From positions 1 through 64,000 of the forward strand of contig CAMKNA010000001.1 in assembly GCA_946414075.1 (NCBI GenBank): a DNA stretch of 64,000 nt, in the 5' to 3' direction. The notes under the pieces were generated by a model. The model did no database searches, was not told where the DNA came from, and worked only from the letters and a program-made list of their open reading frames with translations. The translations under genes and the position numbers were made by a program. Shown here one piece after another: positions 9,822 to 18,792 of the stretch; the first letter of the stretch is position 1, and each line of letters begins with the position of its first letter. This stretch comes from an uncultured Fibrobacter sp. GTDB taxonomy: Bacteria > Fibrobacterota > Fibrobacteria > Fibrobacterales > Fibrobacteraceae.

Positions 9822-10015
9822 TCTTCCACAGTTCTTCTGGCTCGGGGATCCTCCTACTCCCGGCTCCTTCACACCTGCAGTTGCAAGCATTGGTTCATGC
9901 CGGTTTTGTCCCCCCTTACAGCGGCGCGACCGCCCCCGGCTTTCACGGGGTTCTCTTCTCGTGCATTTGCCACCATTTGGCAGCCCCTGCACAAGAGCTT
10001 TTCAGGGCATGGAAA
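9822..10015 (-). promoter_or_regulatory. Cobalamin (B12) riboswitch
   Basis: On the minus strand the leader of btuB has the conserved cobalamin core at 9916-9960: ACCCCGTGAAAGCCGGGG, then CGGTCGCGCCGCTGTAAG. The 3' B12-box-like GCCAGAAGAACTG is at 9829-9841. Upstream, GGGGCTGCC/GGTGGCA forms the paired region before the core. These elements have the order and spacing of adenosyl- or methylcobalamin riboswitches. The btuB ribosome site (GAGGA, 9807-9811) lies just after, so translational control is likely; I see no T-run terminator. The ends are approximate. Confidence 0.88.
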
Positions 10016-10094
10016 ACTTTTTCAAAATTTAGGTATTGGCAGAAAAGGTGTCAAGAATCTCTGAGAACAGCCGAGACAAAAACCTATATTTGAA

Positions 10095-11021
10095 ATGGAG
10101 TACCACCTACTACCTGTTGCAAAGCCAATGATCCACGATATTCTTCCCCACAAGCTGTTCAACGAGTTCAAGATATGCGATCCGAAACCGACGGACTACC
10201 TTATCCGCTATGCAGGTGGGAAGACCTTATTAAAAAACAATAACGCAGCAACATCCGGGACGACAGGTGCCGCCTACAACATCCCCCGCGTAGGCGAACT
10301 GCTCTCGCTCGAAGGCAAGACCCTGGCCGATTTCGAAGGGCACTACCTTTTCAGCATCGACGATACCGGTTTCTTTTTGGACGATTCCGCAGTGGCAAAA
10401 ACATCCGACGCCACAACCCACGCCGGTTACGAGTATGTGGGCAATCGCACCTTCCGCTCCATGGACCCCGTAGAGCGCCTGGGAGGAGTCACCGCCGCCC
10501 ATATCGCCCACTGGGAATCCCAGAACAAATTCTGCGGCGTGTGCGGGAATGTCACCATCCGCGGGGACAAGGAACGCTCCATCGTATGCCCCAAATGCGG
10601 GAACGTGGTCTACCCGAGAATCTCGCCGGTGGTCATCGTGGCGGTCCATAACGGGGACAAACTTTTGATGGCCCACAATATCGACAACCCGAACCCGAGA
10701 CTCTTCTTGATTTCGGGATTCGTAGAAGTCGGCGAGAGCCTGGAGCAGGCGGTGCACCGGGAAGTGCAGGAAGAGGCTGGCGTGAAGGTCAAGAACGTGC
10801 GCTATTTCGGTTCGCAACCCTGGCCATTCAGCGACTCGCTCATCGCAGGGTTCACCGCAGAGCTGGACGGCGACGACACCATCCACATGCAGGAAGCGGA
10901 ACTTTCCGAAGCCATGTGGGTCCGCCGGGAGGACATTCCCGAATACGAGACCGATGTGAGCATCAGCTGCTGCCTTATCGAGAATTTCAGGTGGGGCTTT
11001 ACGCTGGACAGTGAGTCCTAG
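10095..11021 (+). CDS. nudC: NAD(+)/NADH pyrophosphatase (decapping Nudix)
   Basis: 308 residues. A zinc ribbon (CGVCG and CPKCG, residues about 154-175) precedes the Nudix box GFVEVGESLEQAVHREVQEE near 211-230, followed by the NudC-type signature SQPWPF. This is the architecture of NudC, which hydrolyses NADH and removes NAD caps from RNA. A TATATT box lies 4 nt before ATG with no Shine-Dalgarno sequence. The gene is divergent from btuB and overlaps sfsA tail to tail by 4 bp. Confidence 0.93.
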   Translation: MEYHLLPVAKPMIHDILPHKLFNEFKICDPKPTDYLIRYAGGKTLLKNNNAATSGTTGAAYNIPRVGELLSLEGKTLADFEGHYLFSIDDTGFFLDDSAVAKTSDATTHAGYEYVGNRTFRSMDPVERLGGVTAAHIAHWESQNKFCGVCGNVTIRGDKERSIVCPKCGNVVYPRISPVVIVAVHNGDKLLMAHNIDNPNPRLFLISGFVEVGESLEQAVHREVQEEAGVKVKNVRYFGSQPWPFSDSLIAGFTAELDGDDTIHMQEAELSEAMWVRREDIPEYETDVSISCCLIENFRWGFTLDSES

Positions 11022-11782
11022 AGAACAAGCGGGACAGGCTTGTCGGCGGTGACCGTCTTAGGGGTCACCTTGCAGTCCACCACGAAAATTTCCACACCGG
11101 CGGAACGGGCGTCCCGCAAGGCTCCCGCAAACTCGGGATGGATCTGTTCGTCAGGACCAAAACGATGGCAGCCCTTCATCTGGACTAGAAACAGCACGCC
11201 GCATTCATAAGGAGTGCCGTCGTCTGCAAAAGCTCCCGTATCCAGGATATGAGTAAGTTCCCGCAAGTGCTTGACGCCCCGCTCCGTGGGAGCGTCCGGA
11301 AAAGAAGCGGAACCGTCATATTCAAGAGTCACGCCCTTCACTTCCAGGAACATCTTGTGGAGGTGGAGCCGGGCCTTCTGGGCTTTGGTCTTGCCGGCAC
11401 CCCTGTACTCGATGTAAAAGTCAAAGCGGGAATTCCCGAAGGTGTATTCCGGCTTTAGGAAGGTAATCTCCGGAAAACGCTCCCGGTTTTCGCGAATCCA
11501 TTCGGCAGCCACCTTGTTGGGGGCCTGGCTGTCCATATTCACCAGGATTTTCCCACGAGGCGTAACCTTCTCCACCGTCACCAGGTCATAGGGAGTCTTG
11601 CGTTCTAGATTCCTGGACTTTTCCAGAAACACCTTTACGCCAGGTTGCAACAGTTCACGACAGCGGCCCGTATTCTTCACATGGACCACCGTCTTTTTGC
11701 CGTCTATTTTCACGTGAGCGATAAAGCGGTTCGGCCGCTCCAAGAACTCGCCCTGGACAATTTCACCATATTTCATCGGCAT
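11018..11782 (-). CDS. sfsA: SfsA family protein (sugar fermentation stimulation)
   Basis: 254 residues with the SfsA pattern: an N-terminal OB-like domain (FLERPNRFIAHVKIDG, HVKNTGRCRELL) and a nuclease-like C-terminal domain (SRFDFYIEY, FLEVKGVTLE with an E-X-K core, then FPDAPTERGVKHLREL). SfsA was named for a maltose-metabolism effect in E. coli; its molecular activity is still unclear. ATG at 11782 or the methionine two codons later could be used. Confidence 0.92.
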   Translation of the reverse strand: MPMKYGEIVQGEFLERPNRFIAHVKIDGKKTVVHVKNTGRCRELLQPGVKVFLEKSRNLERKTPYDLVTVEKVTPRGKILVNMDSQAPNKVAAEWIRENRERFPEITFLKPEYTFGNSRFDFYIEYRGAGKTKAQKARLHLHKMFLEVKGVTLEYDGSASFPDAPTERGVKHLRELTHILDTGAFADDGTPYECGVLFLVQMKGCHRFGPDEQIHPEFAGALRDARSAGVEIFVVDCKVTPKTVTADKPVPLVL

Positions 11783-11864
11783 TTTTCCAATTTGACCAGA
11801 ATATAAATAAAGAATTCGGCGAAAATTTTTAATTTTGAAGAAAACAAAAGGAGTACGACTTCAA

Positions 11865-13406
11865 ATGGTCATTACCGTTTTTATCCTGTACCTGTTGATG
11901 ATGCTCGGCATCGGTTTTTACTTTTCCAAAAAGGCCAACAGCCTGAACGCCTACTACCTGGGCAACCGTGGCATGAACAAGTGGGTGGTGGCCATGTCCG
12001 CCCAGGCCTCCGACATGAGCGGCTGGCTTTTGATGGGCCTTCCGGGCGCCGTGTTCGTGAGCGGGTTCTCCGAAGCCTGGATCGGTATCGGCCTTGTCAT
12101 TGGCACCTACTTCAACTGGAAAATCGTAGGCAAGCGCCTGCGCAAGTACAGCCACTTCTGCGGCGATTCCATCACCCTCCCCGACTTTTTCTCCAACCGT
12201 TTCCGCGACAACAAGGGCATCATCCGCGTGATTGCCTCCATATTCATTCTCGCCTTCTTCTTGTTCTATACGGTATCGGGCTTTGTGGCCAGCGCAAAGC
12301 TGTTCGGCACCATCTTTGGCATGAACTACACCACGGGCCTGATCCTTGGAGCCGTGGTGGTGGTGAGCTACACCTTCATGGGCGGCTTCTTTGCCGTGTG
12401 CTGGACAGACTTTATCCAGGCCATGATGATGCTTGTGGCCGTGGTCGCCATTCCCCTGATTATCATGAGCGGCTCTGGCGGTTTTGCCTCTACCATGGAC
12501 GCCGTCAATGCCCAGAACCCCTACCTGATGAGCCTATTCACCAACGCCACCACCGGCAAGTCCATCGGTCTTATCGCCCTGATTTCTAGCCTGGCCTGGG
12601 GCCTTGGCTACTTTGGCATGCCCCATATTCTGGTTCGTTTCATGAGCATCAAGGAAGCCGAAGAAATCAAGCATTCCCGCCGTATTGCCATGACCTGGGT
12701 CACCATCTGCCTGGGTGCCGTTATCATGATTGCCCTCCTTGGCCGCTACTATGTAGAAGCCCACGGCATCAAGGTGGACGACCCTGAACGCATCTTCATG
12801 ATCCTCTGCCAGGTTCTCTGCCACCCGGCCATTGCCGCCATCTTGATGGCCGCAATACTCGCCGCCATCATGAGTACCGCCGACTCCCAGCTGCTGGTGT
12901 CGGCCTCTGCCTTCAGTAACGACCTTTACAAGCACCTGTTCCGCAAGAACGCGAGCAACAAGGAAGTCATGTGGGTCAGCCGTGGCGTGGTGGTGGCTAT
13001 CACCATTATCGCCGTCATCGTGGCCATGCAGGGCGCTCCCAGTGCCGACGGAGTGAAGCACGGCAAGAGTTTCTTGGATGTGGTCATGAGCCTGGTGAGT
13101 TTTGCCTGGGGTGGATTTGGCGCCACCTTCGGGCCTATCATGCTGCTGGCTCTCTTCTGGAAGCGTACCAACCTCCAGGGTGCCATCGCCGGCATGCTGG
13201 TGGGCGGCATCACCACCTTCGTGTGGAAGTTCTACCTCTCCAGTTTCCCTGCCGAAATCTTCCAGATTTACGAGCTGGTGCCCGGATTCGTGCTCAGCTT
13301 TGTGACCATCGTGGTGGTGAGCCTTGTGACCAAGGCCCCCAGCAAGGAGATAACCGAAGAATTTGACCAGGTGGAACACACCCGTCTCAGCACACTGAAA
13401 CTGTAA
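11865..13406 (+). CDS. putP: Sodium/solute symporter (PutP-like, SSS family)
   Basis: 513 residues from ATG 11865, preceded by AAAGGAG; a TTG 30 bp earlier is less likely. About 12-13 hydrophobic segments are visible. NAYYLGNRGMNKWVVAMSAQ, then SDMSGWLLMGLPG near the N-terminus, matches the Na+-binding region of PutP, and STADSQLLVSASA near residue 340 matches the second Na+ site. The best guess is Na+/proline symport at the inner membrane; other SSS substrates are possible. The fabZ-like gene starts 30 bp downstream and may be cotranscribed. Confidence 0.85.
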   Translation: MVITVFILYLLMMLGIGFYFSKKANSLNAYYLGNRGMNKWVVAMSAQASDMSGWLLMGLPGAVFVSGFSEAWIGIGLVIGTYFNWKIVGKRLRKYSHFCGDSITLPDFFSNRFRDNKGIIRVIASIFILAFFLFYTVSGFVASAKLFGTIFGMNYTTGLILGAVVVVSYTFMGGFFAVCWTDFIQAMMMLVAVVAIPLIIMSGSGGFASTMDAVNAQNPYLMSLFTNATTGKSIGLIALISSLAWGLGYFGMPHILVRFMSIKEAEEIKHSRRIAMTWVTICLGAVIMIALLGRYYVEAHGIKVDDPERIFMILCQVLCHPAIAAILMAAILAAIMSTADSQLLVSASAFSNDLYKHLFRKNASNKEVMWVSRGVVVAITIIAVIVAMQGAPSADGVKHGKSFLDVVMSLVSFAWGGFGATFGPIMLLALFWKRTNLQGAIAGMLVGGITTFVWKFYLSSFPAEIFQIYELVPGFVLSFVTIVVVSLVTKAPSKEITEEFDQVEHTRLSTLKL

Positions 13407-13436
13407 TTTATAACCCAAACGATTAACGGAGATATA

Positions 13437-13928
13437 ATGTCCCTACTGGATACTTTACCCAAGTCCAATAAAGAAGGAATCCTGTACGAAGCCGACACGG
13501 TCCACGGCATCCTACCGCAGAAGGCGCCCTTCGCCTTCGTGGATGAAATTCTCAGCCTTGATGCCGAGAACATGGAAATCGTAGGCAAGTGGCATTTGAC
13601 CGGCGAAGAGGGATTCCTGAAAGGGCACTTTCCCGGAAACCCCATACTCCCCGGCGTCATCCAAATTGAATCTATGGCCCAGGCAGCAACACTTCTGACC
13701 ATGATCGGCCGCGAAGCGGAAACCACAGGCAAGCGCCCCGCCTTCATGGGCGTGGAGAACTGCCGCTTCCGCGCACCGGTGATTCCCCCTGCAGAAATCG
13801 TCCTGAAGGCTAAGCTTGTCATGGCCCGCCACGGTATATTCAAGTACAGCGGCGAACTCTACACCGTGGATGCCGAGGGCAAGGAAACCCTATGCACCAA
13901 GGCGGACTTCAGCGCCGCCATGGTCTAG
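13437..13928 (+). CDS. fabZ: 3-hydroxyacyl-[ACP] dehydratase, FabZ-type
   Basis: 163 residues, hot-dog fold. The catalytic signature KGHFPGNPILPGVIQIESMA is present near residues 62-81, with the His of GHFPG and the Glu of QIE as the expected pair. FabZ dehydrates 3-hydroxyacyl-ACP in fatty acid synthesis in the cytoplasm. GGAG lies 6 nt before ATG. No other fatty-acid genes are adjacent, so it could be a second copy or a specialised dehydratase. Confidence 0.88.
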   Translation: MSLLDTLPKSNKEGILYEADTVHGILPQKAPFAFVDEILSLDAENMEIVGKWHLTGEEGFLKGHFPGNPILPGVIQIESMAQAATLLTMIGREAETTGKRPAFMGVENCRFRAPVIPPAEIVLKAKLVMARHGIFKYSGELYTVDAEGKETLCTKADFSAAMV

Positions 13929-13949
13929 CATAAATTTTTCGAAAAGATT

Positions 13950-13983
13950 CCGTCCAGAGCCTTTAAATCTGGACGGATTTTTA
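13950..13983 (+). terminator. Rho-independent terminator after fabZ
   Basis: A perfect 9-bp stem (13950-13958 with 13968-13976, CCGTCCAGA/TCTGGACGG) is followed by ATTTTTAT. It lies 20 bp after the fabZ stop. Confidence 0.88.
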
Positions 13984-13999
13984 TATATTTGGTTCGCTC

Positions 14000-14072
14000 G
14001 CCCCCATCGTCTAGTGGCCCAGGACTCGGGATTCTCATTCCCGCAACAGCGGTTCGAGTCCGCTTGGGGGTA
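14000..14072 (+). tRNA. tRNA-Glu (anticodon CTC)
   Basis: A cloverleaf can be drawn: acceptor GCCCCCA with TGGGGGT, anticodon stem CGGGA/TCCCG around the loop TTCTCAT (anticodon CTC), and the T loop in GCGGTTCGAGTCCGC. The discriminator base is A and CCA is not encoded. It follows the fabZ terminator and precedes its own hairpin at 14076-14112. Confidence 0.92.
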
Positions 14073-14075
14073 TAA

Positions 14076-14112
14076 AAAAAACCGACGCATTCTCTTGCGC
14101 CGGTTTTTTTAT
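14076..14112. terminator. Terminator between tRNA-Glu and the PpiD-like gene
   Basis: AAAAAACCG and CGCA pair with TGCG and CGGTTTTTTT around a TTCTCT loop. A runs before and T runs after make it work on both strands, for the tRNA and for the convergent foldase gene. Confidence 0.82.
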
Positions 14113-14144
14113 TCTGGACACGCCGTCGCGCCCCCGAATAAAGC

Positions 14145-16100
14145 TTAGTCCTTGTAGAACAGATCCAGGTTGTTCACCACCGGAGTGGCCTTTTCAATGT
14201 CACCCACATACTGGCTGAAGGCGGTCATGGAAGTGAAGCGGGCGGCATTGTCCTTGTCGTCCTTGATGGCTGTTTCGAGGGCGGCCTGGTCGGCTGCCTT
14301 CTTGGACTTGACCTTGACCATCACGGCACCGCTTTCTGTTTCCACTACGGGGCCCCATTCGCCTTCCTTCTGGTTCTGGAGAACCTTGGCCACATTCGGG
14401 TTGGCATAGCCGAAGCCCGGAATGAAACCTTCCACGGAAGCGCTCTTGGATTCAACCTTCACCTTCTCGATTTCAGCAGGAGCGGCTGCAGCAGTAGAAT
14501 CTGCCGTAGAATCCGCGGCAGGAGCCCAAGCCTTCACCTTGTCGGCCATGGAGGTCAGGTAGGCGGCGGCAGCAGCGGCATTCTTCTTCTTGAGCAGGTT
14601 CTTCTTGATGGAGTCGTAGTAGACGCTCACATCGCGTTCACCGGCCTTAAGTTCCTTGGCCTTGGCGGCAACCACGACCCACTGGTTGTTCTTGAGAACC
14701 GGGGAAACATCGCCAACATCTTCGGAAAGATTCTCATTGGGCCAGGCAAAGGAGGCCAGTCCCTTCAGGTAGCCGAGAGCGGCGATATTGTCGCCGTGGC
14801 CCACCCATTCGGAACGCTCCACCGTGAGATTACGGGCCTGGGCGGCTTCAGCGAAGGTCTTGCCGGCAGCCATGTCCGTCTTGATTCCAGAAAGTACGTT
14901 TTCGAGGCTGTCCACAGTTTCAGAAGAGGCGTTCACCACCAGGAGGATATGGCCCACCTTGACAGATACGGCACCGGTGGAATCGGTAGACTTGCCGTAG
15001 CTCTTGATGATGTGGTAACCAAAGCGCGTCTTGACCGGTTCGGAAATGGCTCCGGAATCCAGGGCCAAGGAGGCCTTCTCGAATTCTTCAACAAAGGCAC
15101 CGTGACCAGCTTCCTGGGCAAGCATGCCACCGTTTTCGGCGCTGCCCGGGTCTTCGGAAGAAATGCGGGCCATGTCTTCGAAGTTGGCGGTAGAAGAAGT
15201 GTCGGACAGCTGGTAGTAGAGCGTCATGGCATATTCGCGGATGCGTTCGTCATCGGCGTCGGTAGCGGCAACAGGGAGCTTCACATAGTCAAAGAGGACT
15301 TCGTCCTTTTCCACAAAGAAGCTATCCTGATGGGCGTTGAAATAACCCTTGACCATGGCACTGTCCACGGCAGACTCTTCCACAGCAAAGTCGCTGGCGT
15401 TAACATAGGCCACATCCATGTCGTAGTCCGTCATGCGGCGATCCACATTCCACTTGGACTCAAGAGAAGTGGGATGCACGGAAGCCCCAACCAGCACCTG
15501 CAGTTGGCGGGAAGGAATGGTGGCATTCTTCAGGTCTTCTTCGTACTGGAGCATCACGCCCCACTGGAAAGCCTGGGGCGTCTCGAGCCAGGCGTCAAAT
15601 TCGGCCTTGTTGAAGGTGGTGTCCACCAGGAACTTGGGGAGAGAAGCGATGTAGGCCTGGGAACGCTGCATCAGGTCTTCCTGGGAAGTGGCCTGCTGCT
15701 GGATGGCGTACAGGCGGTTCTGGGCTTCTTGCACCAGACGGCTGCGAATGACATCGGGATTACGCTTGAACTCGCTCTTGAGTTCGGCAACGGAGGCCCT
15801 GAGGTCAGCGTCTTCATAGAGACCTTCCATCATGACCTGGCGCACGAAGGAGCGGAACACCTCGGAACGGAGCTGGGCGTACTGCTCGTCTTCCAGGTGC
15901 TGGCCCTGGTACTGGTTCTGGACAATCCTCTTGATGCGCGTGTCAAATTCGCCGTAGGAGACCTTGTGGTCGTTCACAATAGCCACCGGGTAGCTCTGGT
16001 TGGTCTTTGGCACACGGTCCATGGCCAAAAGACCCACTACAATACCGGCTGCAAAAATGACGATGACCCACTTGGCCTTTTCATTAATCCACGTTAACAT
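14145..16100 (-). CDS. ppiD: Periplasmic peptidyl-prolyl isomerase, PpiD/SurA-like
   Basis: 651 residues. One N-terminal membrane anchor (WVIVIFAAGIVVGLLA) follows a short cytoplasmic tail, as in PpiD. A SurA-type helical chaperone domain spans about residues 30-270. A parvulin domain follows at about 270-380, with DPGSAENGGMLAQEAGHGAF and FGYHIIKSYG; a second, degenerate parvulin-like start (KVGHILLVVNASS) comes after it. It would help fold outer-membrane and secreted proteins at the periplasmic face. The C-terminal third is Ala/Lys-rich and less conserved. ATG 16100 places the anchor as expected. Confidence 0.85.
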   Translation of the reverse strand: MLTWINEKAKWVIVIFAAGIVVGLLAMDRVPKTNQSYPVAIVNDHKVSYGEFDTRIKRIVQNQYQGQHLEDEQYAQLRSEVFRSFVRQVMMEGLYEDADLRASVAELKSEFKRNPDVIRSRLVQEAQNRLYAIQQQATSQEDLMQRSQAYIASLPKFLVDTTFNKAEFDAWLETPQAFQWGVMLQYEEDLKNATIPSRQLQVLVGASVHPTSLESKWNVDRRMTDYDMDVAYVNASDFAVEESAVDSAMVKGYFNAHQDSFFVEKDEVLFDYVKLPVAATDADDERIREYAMTLYYQLSDTSSTANFEDMARISSEDPGSAENGGMLAQEAGHGAFVEEFEKASLALDSGAISEPVKTRFGYHIIKSYGKSTDSTGAVSVKVGHILLVVNASSETVDSLENVLSGIKTDMAAGKTFAEAAQARNLTVERSEWVGHGDNIAALGYLKGLASFAWPNENLSEDVGDVSPVLKNNQWVVVAAKAKELKAGERDVSVYYDSIKKNLLKKKNAAAAAAYLTSMADKVKAWAPAADSTADSTAAAAPAEIEKVKVESKSASVEGFIPGFGYANPNVAKVLQNQKEGEWGPVVETESGAVMVKVKSKKAADQAALETAIKDDKDNAARFTSMTAFSQYVGDIEKATPVVNNLDLFYKD

Positions 16101-16139
16101 AGAGATAACTCCATAAATAATTTTGACGGGCGAAAATTT

Positions 16140-16222
16140 AGCAAAAAAAAGCTCCTAAACCTGCAAAAAAAGAAGATTTGAGCACATTTAGGCCCAAATC
16201 TACAGTTAAACGAGCTTTTTTT
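16140..16222 (-). terminator. Terminator region after the first FISUMP lipoprotein
   Basis: Read on the minus strand, AAAAAAAGCTC after the stop pairs with GAGCTTTTTTT at the far end, with an inner stem AGATTTG/CAAATCT between. The final T run (16142-16149) supports rho-independent termination before ppiD. Confidence 0.65.
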
Positions 16223-16228
16223 CAGCGC

Positions 16229-17260
16229 CTACTCGGAATCTTTCACGCAGCGGATAGCACCCTTAAGCCCCCTGCTATCGCCATCGCTCCTTTGCTCCAT
16301 AAGGGCAAATTCTGTACTTGAATCAAAGGCCACGGCATACCCATATACAGCATCTTCCCTTTCCATACACCCCAAATCCTTACATTTGTCAACCAACTTG
16401 TAATCCGCAACAACAAAGTCCGCATAGGGTTCAATGGGAACAAAACTCGATACATTGTTCATTGGCACTACAGAAAAGCCACTTTCATTTGTCCCCGATT
16501 GCCAGCCCAAATAAGACTTGAGTTTGTCAAGTGAAATTAAATCCAGTATCGTTTTCCATTCTGTCGAATCTGGCACATGGAAACCTTCCATGCATATACC
16601 ACGGTGAGTTTTCCCAGATGCAAAGGATTCATTTTCATCTACTACCAACGCTGTATGCCAATCATAGAAGCAACCAATCGTAAGTGAATCACCGCAATCG
16701 GCCCCATCAGCCACATAAGCGAGATTTTCCGCCATCCAGGTTTTGCCAGCAATCTCTACCGTTTTATAGACATGACCATCGCGTTTATCAGACACGGAAC
16801 CATATTTTACGCTCCCGTTAAAGTAGAATTTCTTCGGAACATCCGAAGTACCCAAATAACTCCAGTACGGTTCTTGTTCCGACCATGCACATAGACGAAT
16901 CTCATGGCCTACCATAAACATGGAATCGTTAAGGGCCTTGACACAGCCGAGACCAACCTTGATTTCTGCTTCCGTTGCCTTGCGCCATCCACCGTTGTCA
17001 AAGACATAGTCAACATCTTCTACGCGATAGATCGTAGCATTATCATCAGACTCAATCCCAGGAAAAGCATCATCTGTCTTCTTTTGACAGCTATCGCATG
17101 AAGCTTCTGCAGAACTTATTGTGTCCGTATTACTTTGAGAACTTTCACACAAAACATCTGCGGAGCTTGTTGAATCTACATTACTACACGCAAAAAGACA
17201 AGCCGACAAAAGTCCCAGGAACGCAACACAAATAGAACAATCAAATGAAAACTTTTTCAT
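16229..17260 (-). CDS. FISUMP-domain lipoprotein
   Basis: 343 residues from ATG 17260, with AAGAAGG at good spacing; an upstream in-frame start is unsupported. Lipoprotein signal: MKKFSF, a hydrophobic core and Cys in LSAC/LFAC. A Ser/Cys-rich linker follows. The C-terminal half carries the F. succinogenes major paralogous domain (TIGR02145): KTVEIAGKTWMAENLAYV, CFYDWHTAL, GICMEGFHVPDSTEWKTILD and AIRCVKDSE at the end. The domain is abundant in surface lipoproteins of Fibrobacter; its role is unproven. A paralogue lies at 18793-20589. Confidence 0.88.
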   Translation of the reverse strand: MKKFSFDCSICVAFLGLLSACLFACSNVDSTSSADVLCESSQSNTDTISSAEASCDSCQKKTDDAFPGIESDDNATIYRVEDVDYVFDNGGWRKATEAEIKVGLGCVKALNDSMFMVGHEIRLCAWSEQEPYWSYLGTSDVPKKFYFNGSVKYGSVSDKRDGHVYKTVEIAGKTWMAENLAYVADGADCGDSLTIGCFYDWHTALVVDENESFASGKTHRGICMEGFHVPDSTEWKTILDLISLDKLKSYLGWQSGTNESGFSVVPMNNVSSFVPIEPYADFVVADYKLVDKCKDLGCMEREDAVYGYAVAFDSSTEFALMEQRSDGDSRGLKGAIRCVKDSE

Positions 17261-17341
17261 AGGAAGCCTTCTTAACAAAAAGAAAACAACACGCTATTTC
17301 TCTCAACAGTTAAGAATGTAGTAAAAAACATCCTTCTCAAT

Positions 17342-18760
17342 CTATCGTAATGAGACCCTCCAATAAAATGTCCCGCTAGACAAAGAACTTGCATTGATTG
17401 GCCTATAACTTATCTTAAAACCAGTGCTTGTCAAATCCCAAACGCTAAAGACAATTGCAGAATTTGACGCAGCTCCAACAAAATTTATATGAATATCTTG
17501 AAGTTTAGGCGTAATATTCTGAGCTGCAAAATCGGAAGAAAAAGACACGGTAGCCGAATGAGCCGAAGAACTGTGCTGGACAGTAATGCTTCCTTCATCA
17601 AATTGATAGGGGTATGTTCCAGTTGCATTATTTGTCACACGATTGTCCTTCCGAATAGAATATTTACTATCGGGTACAACAAACGATGGCTTTACATACG
17701 CACCACTAGAATTCCAATCAATCAAAGAATTATTGACCACAGTAGCTTGAGCGTATGAACCTATATGAACCGCATAATTTTTTGTACCAGCGATAGTTCT
17801 ATAATGAGCATTTCCCTCTATTAGATGTCCCGTAGAAACCTGACTAGAAGTCCCATTTATTCTCACATCATAACAAGTAGAAGCCCCTGCAGATCTATTT
17901 ATATTATAGAATGCATTATGACAAACATTCAACAAAAAAGCACCTGTCGCGTAAATACCACCCTTATAGATATTGTTAAAAACATTTCCCAAAATTATAC
18001 ATTGTACCGCACCAGAGATGTACACTCCCCACCCAGTGTGAACACTTTCCCATGAGCCATCAAAGTAATTATTTTCAATTCGAACTCCACTACATGTAGA
18101 AGCAAGATATATTCCAGAATGATTGCCAGGAACAATATCATTACCCGAAATATTGACAGCACCATTACTTAATCGAATAGCATAATTAAGATTATTTGTA
18201 GATGTTGAATTAGCCCAAATATAATTGTTTATTATTCTTGAATCAGAATCATTAAGCCAAACTGAACCCGAATTAAAAAGACATGATTCAACATGAGTCA
18301 TAAATGCGGAATAGGAAGAAGAAGCATTTATTTTTTGGGTTCTACTCCCAGATGAAGCATCCCATGTTAGAACTCCAGAATAATCTCGCCCAGCGCCATT
18401 AAATGTAACCTTGTATATTTTCAACTGTATTGGACGATCTGCTTCAATATGAAAACTATTCGTTGAGTTCATCGACGAATACGACAATGTCATATCAAAA
18501 ATCTCTATATGGGAAGAATCGTCATTTTCTCGGTTTATTTGAATGATAGGAACATCCGCAGAACATACAATTGATGACGATCCACCCAACCCACAAAAAG
18601 ATATTCTACTATGGAGAATTATTGACTGGTCAATCAAATAGCTCCTATTAGAAAGAGCAACATTTCCCCCACCTGCAGAATTCGCCGCATTGATTGCGGA
18701 TGTGATTTTTTGATAATCTGTTCCAGAATAATCATCAACATAATATGTTCCGTAACTCAT
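17342..18760 (-). CDS. Right-handed beta-helix protein without signal peptide
   Basis: 472 residues. The start resembles pectate-lyase-like helix proteins (YQKITSAINAANSAGGGNV), followed by many short beta-helix coils such as NINNYIWANSTS-like and VRIENNYFDGSWESVH units. An AAGGAGG site supports ATG 18760, yet no signal peptide is visible, although both neighbours are exported lipoproteins. The gene is noticeably AT-richer than its surroundings. It could be a phage-tailspike-like or surface protein, or a polysaccharide-active enzyme exported another way. No catalytic residues can be assigned. Confidence 0.7.
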   Translation of the reverse strand: MSYGTYYVDDYSGTDYQKITSAINAANSAGGGNVALSNRSYLIDQSIILHSRISFCGLGGSSSIVCSADVPIIQINRENDDSSHIEIFDMTLSYSSMNSTNSFHIEADRPIQLKIYKVTFNGAGRDYSGVLTWDASSGSRTQKINASSSYSAFMTHVESCLFNSGSVWLNDSDSRIINNYIWANSTSTNNLNYAIRLSNGAVNISGNDIVPGNHSGIYLASTCSGVRIENNYFDGSWESVHTGWGVYISGAVQCIILGNVFNNIYKGGIYATGAFLLNVCHNAFYNINRSAGASTCYDVRINGTSSQVSTGHLIEGNAHYRTIAGTKNYAVHIGSYAQATVVNNSLIDWNSSGAYVKPSFVVPDSKYSIRKDNRVTNNATGTYPYQFDEGSITVQHSSSAHSATVSFSSDFAAQNITPKLQDIHINFVGAASNSAIVFSVWDLTSTGFKISYRPINASSLSSGTFYWRVSLR

Positions 18761-18792
18761 TTTTCCTCCTTATTTACCGATTTTATAAAAGA

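Noticed and set aside
9804..9992. N-terminal extension of btuB by 63 codons
   Set aside because: That stretch is the cobalamin riboswitch; the signal peptide starts at 9803 behind a ribosome site.
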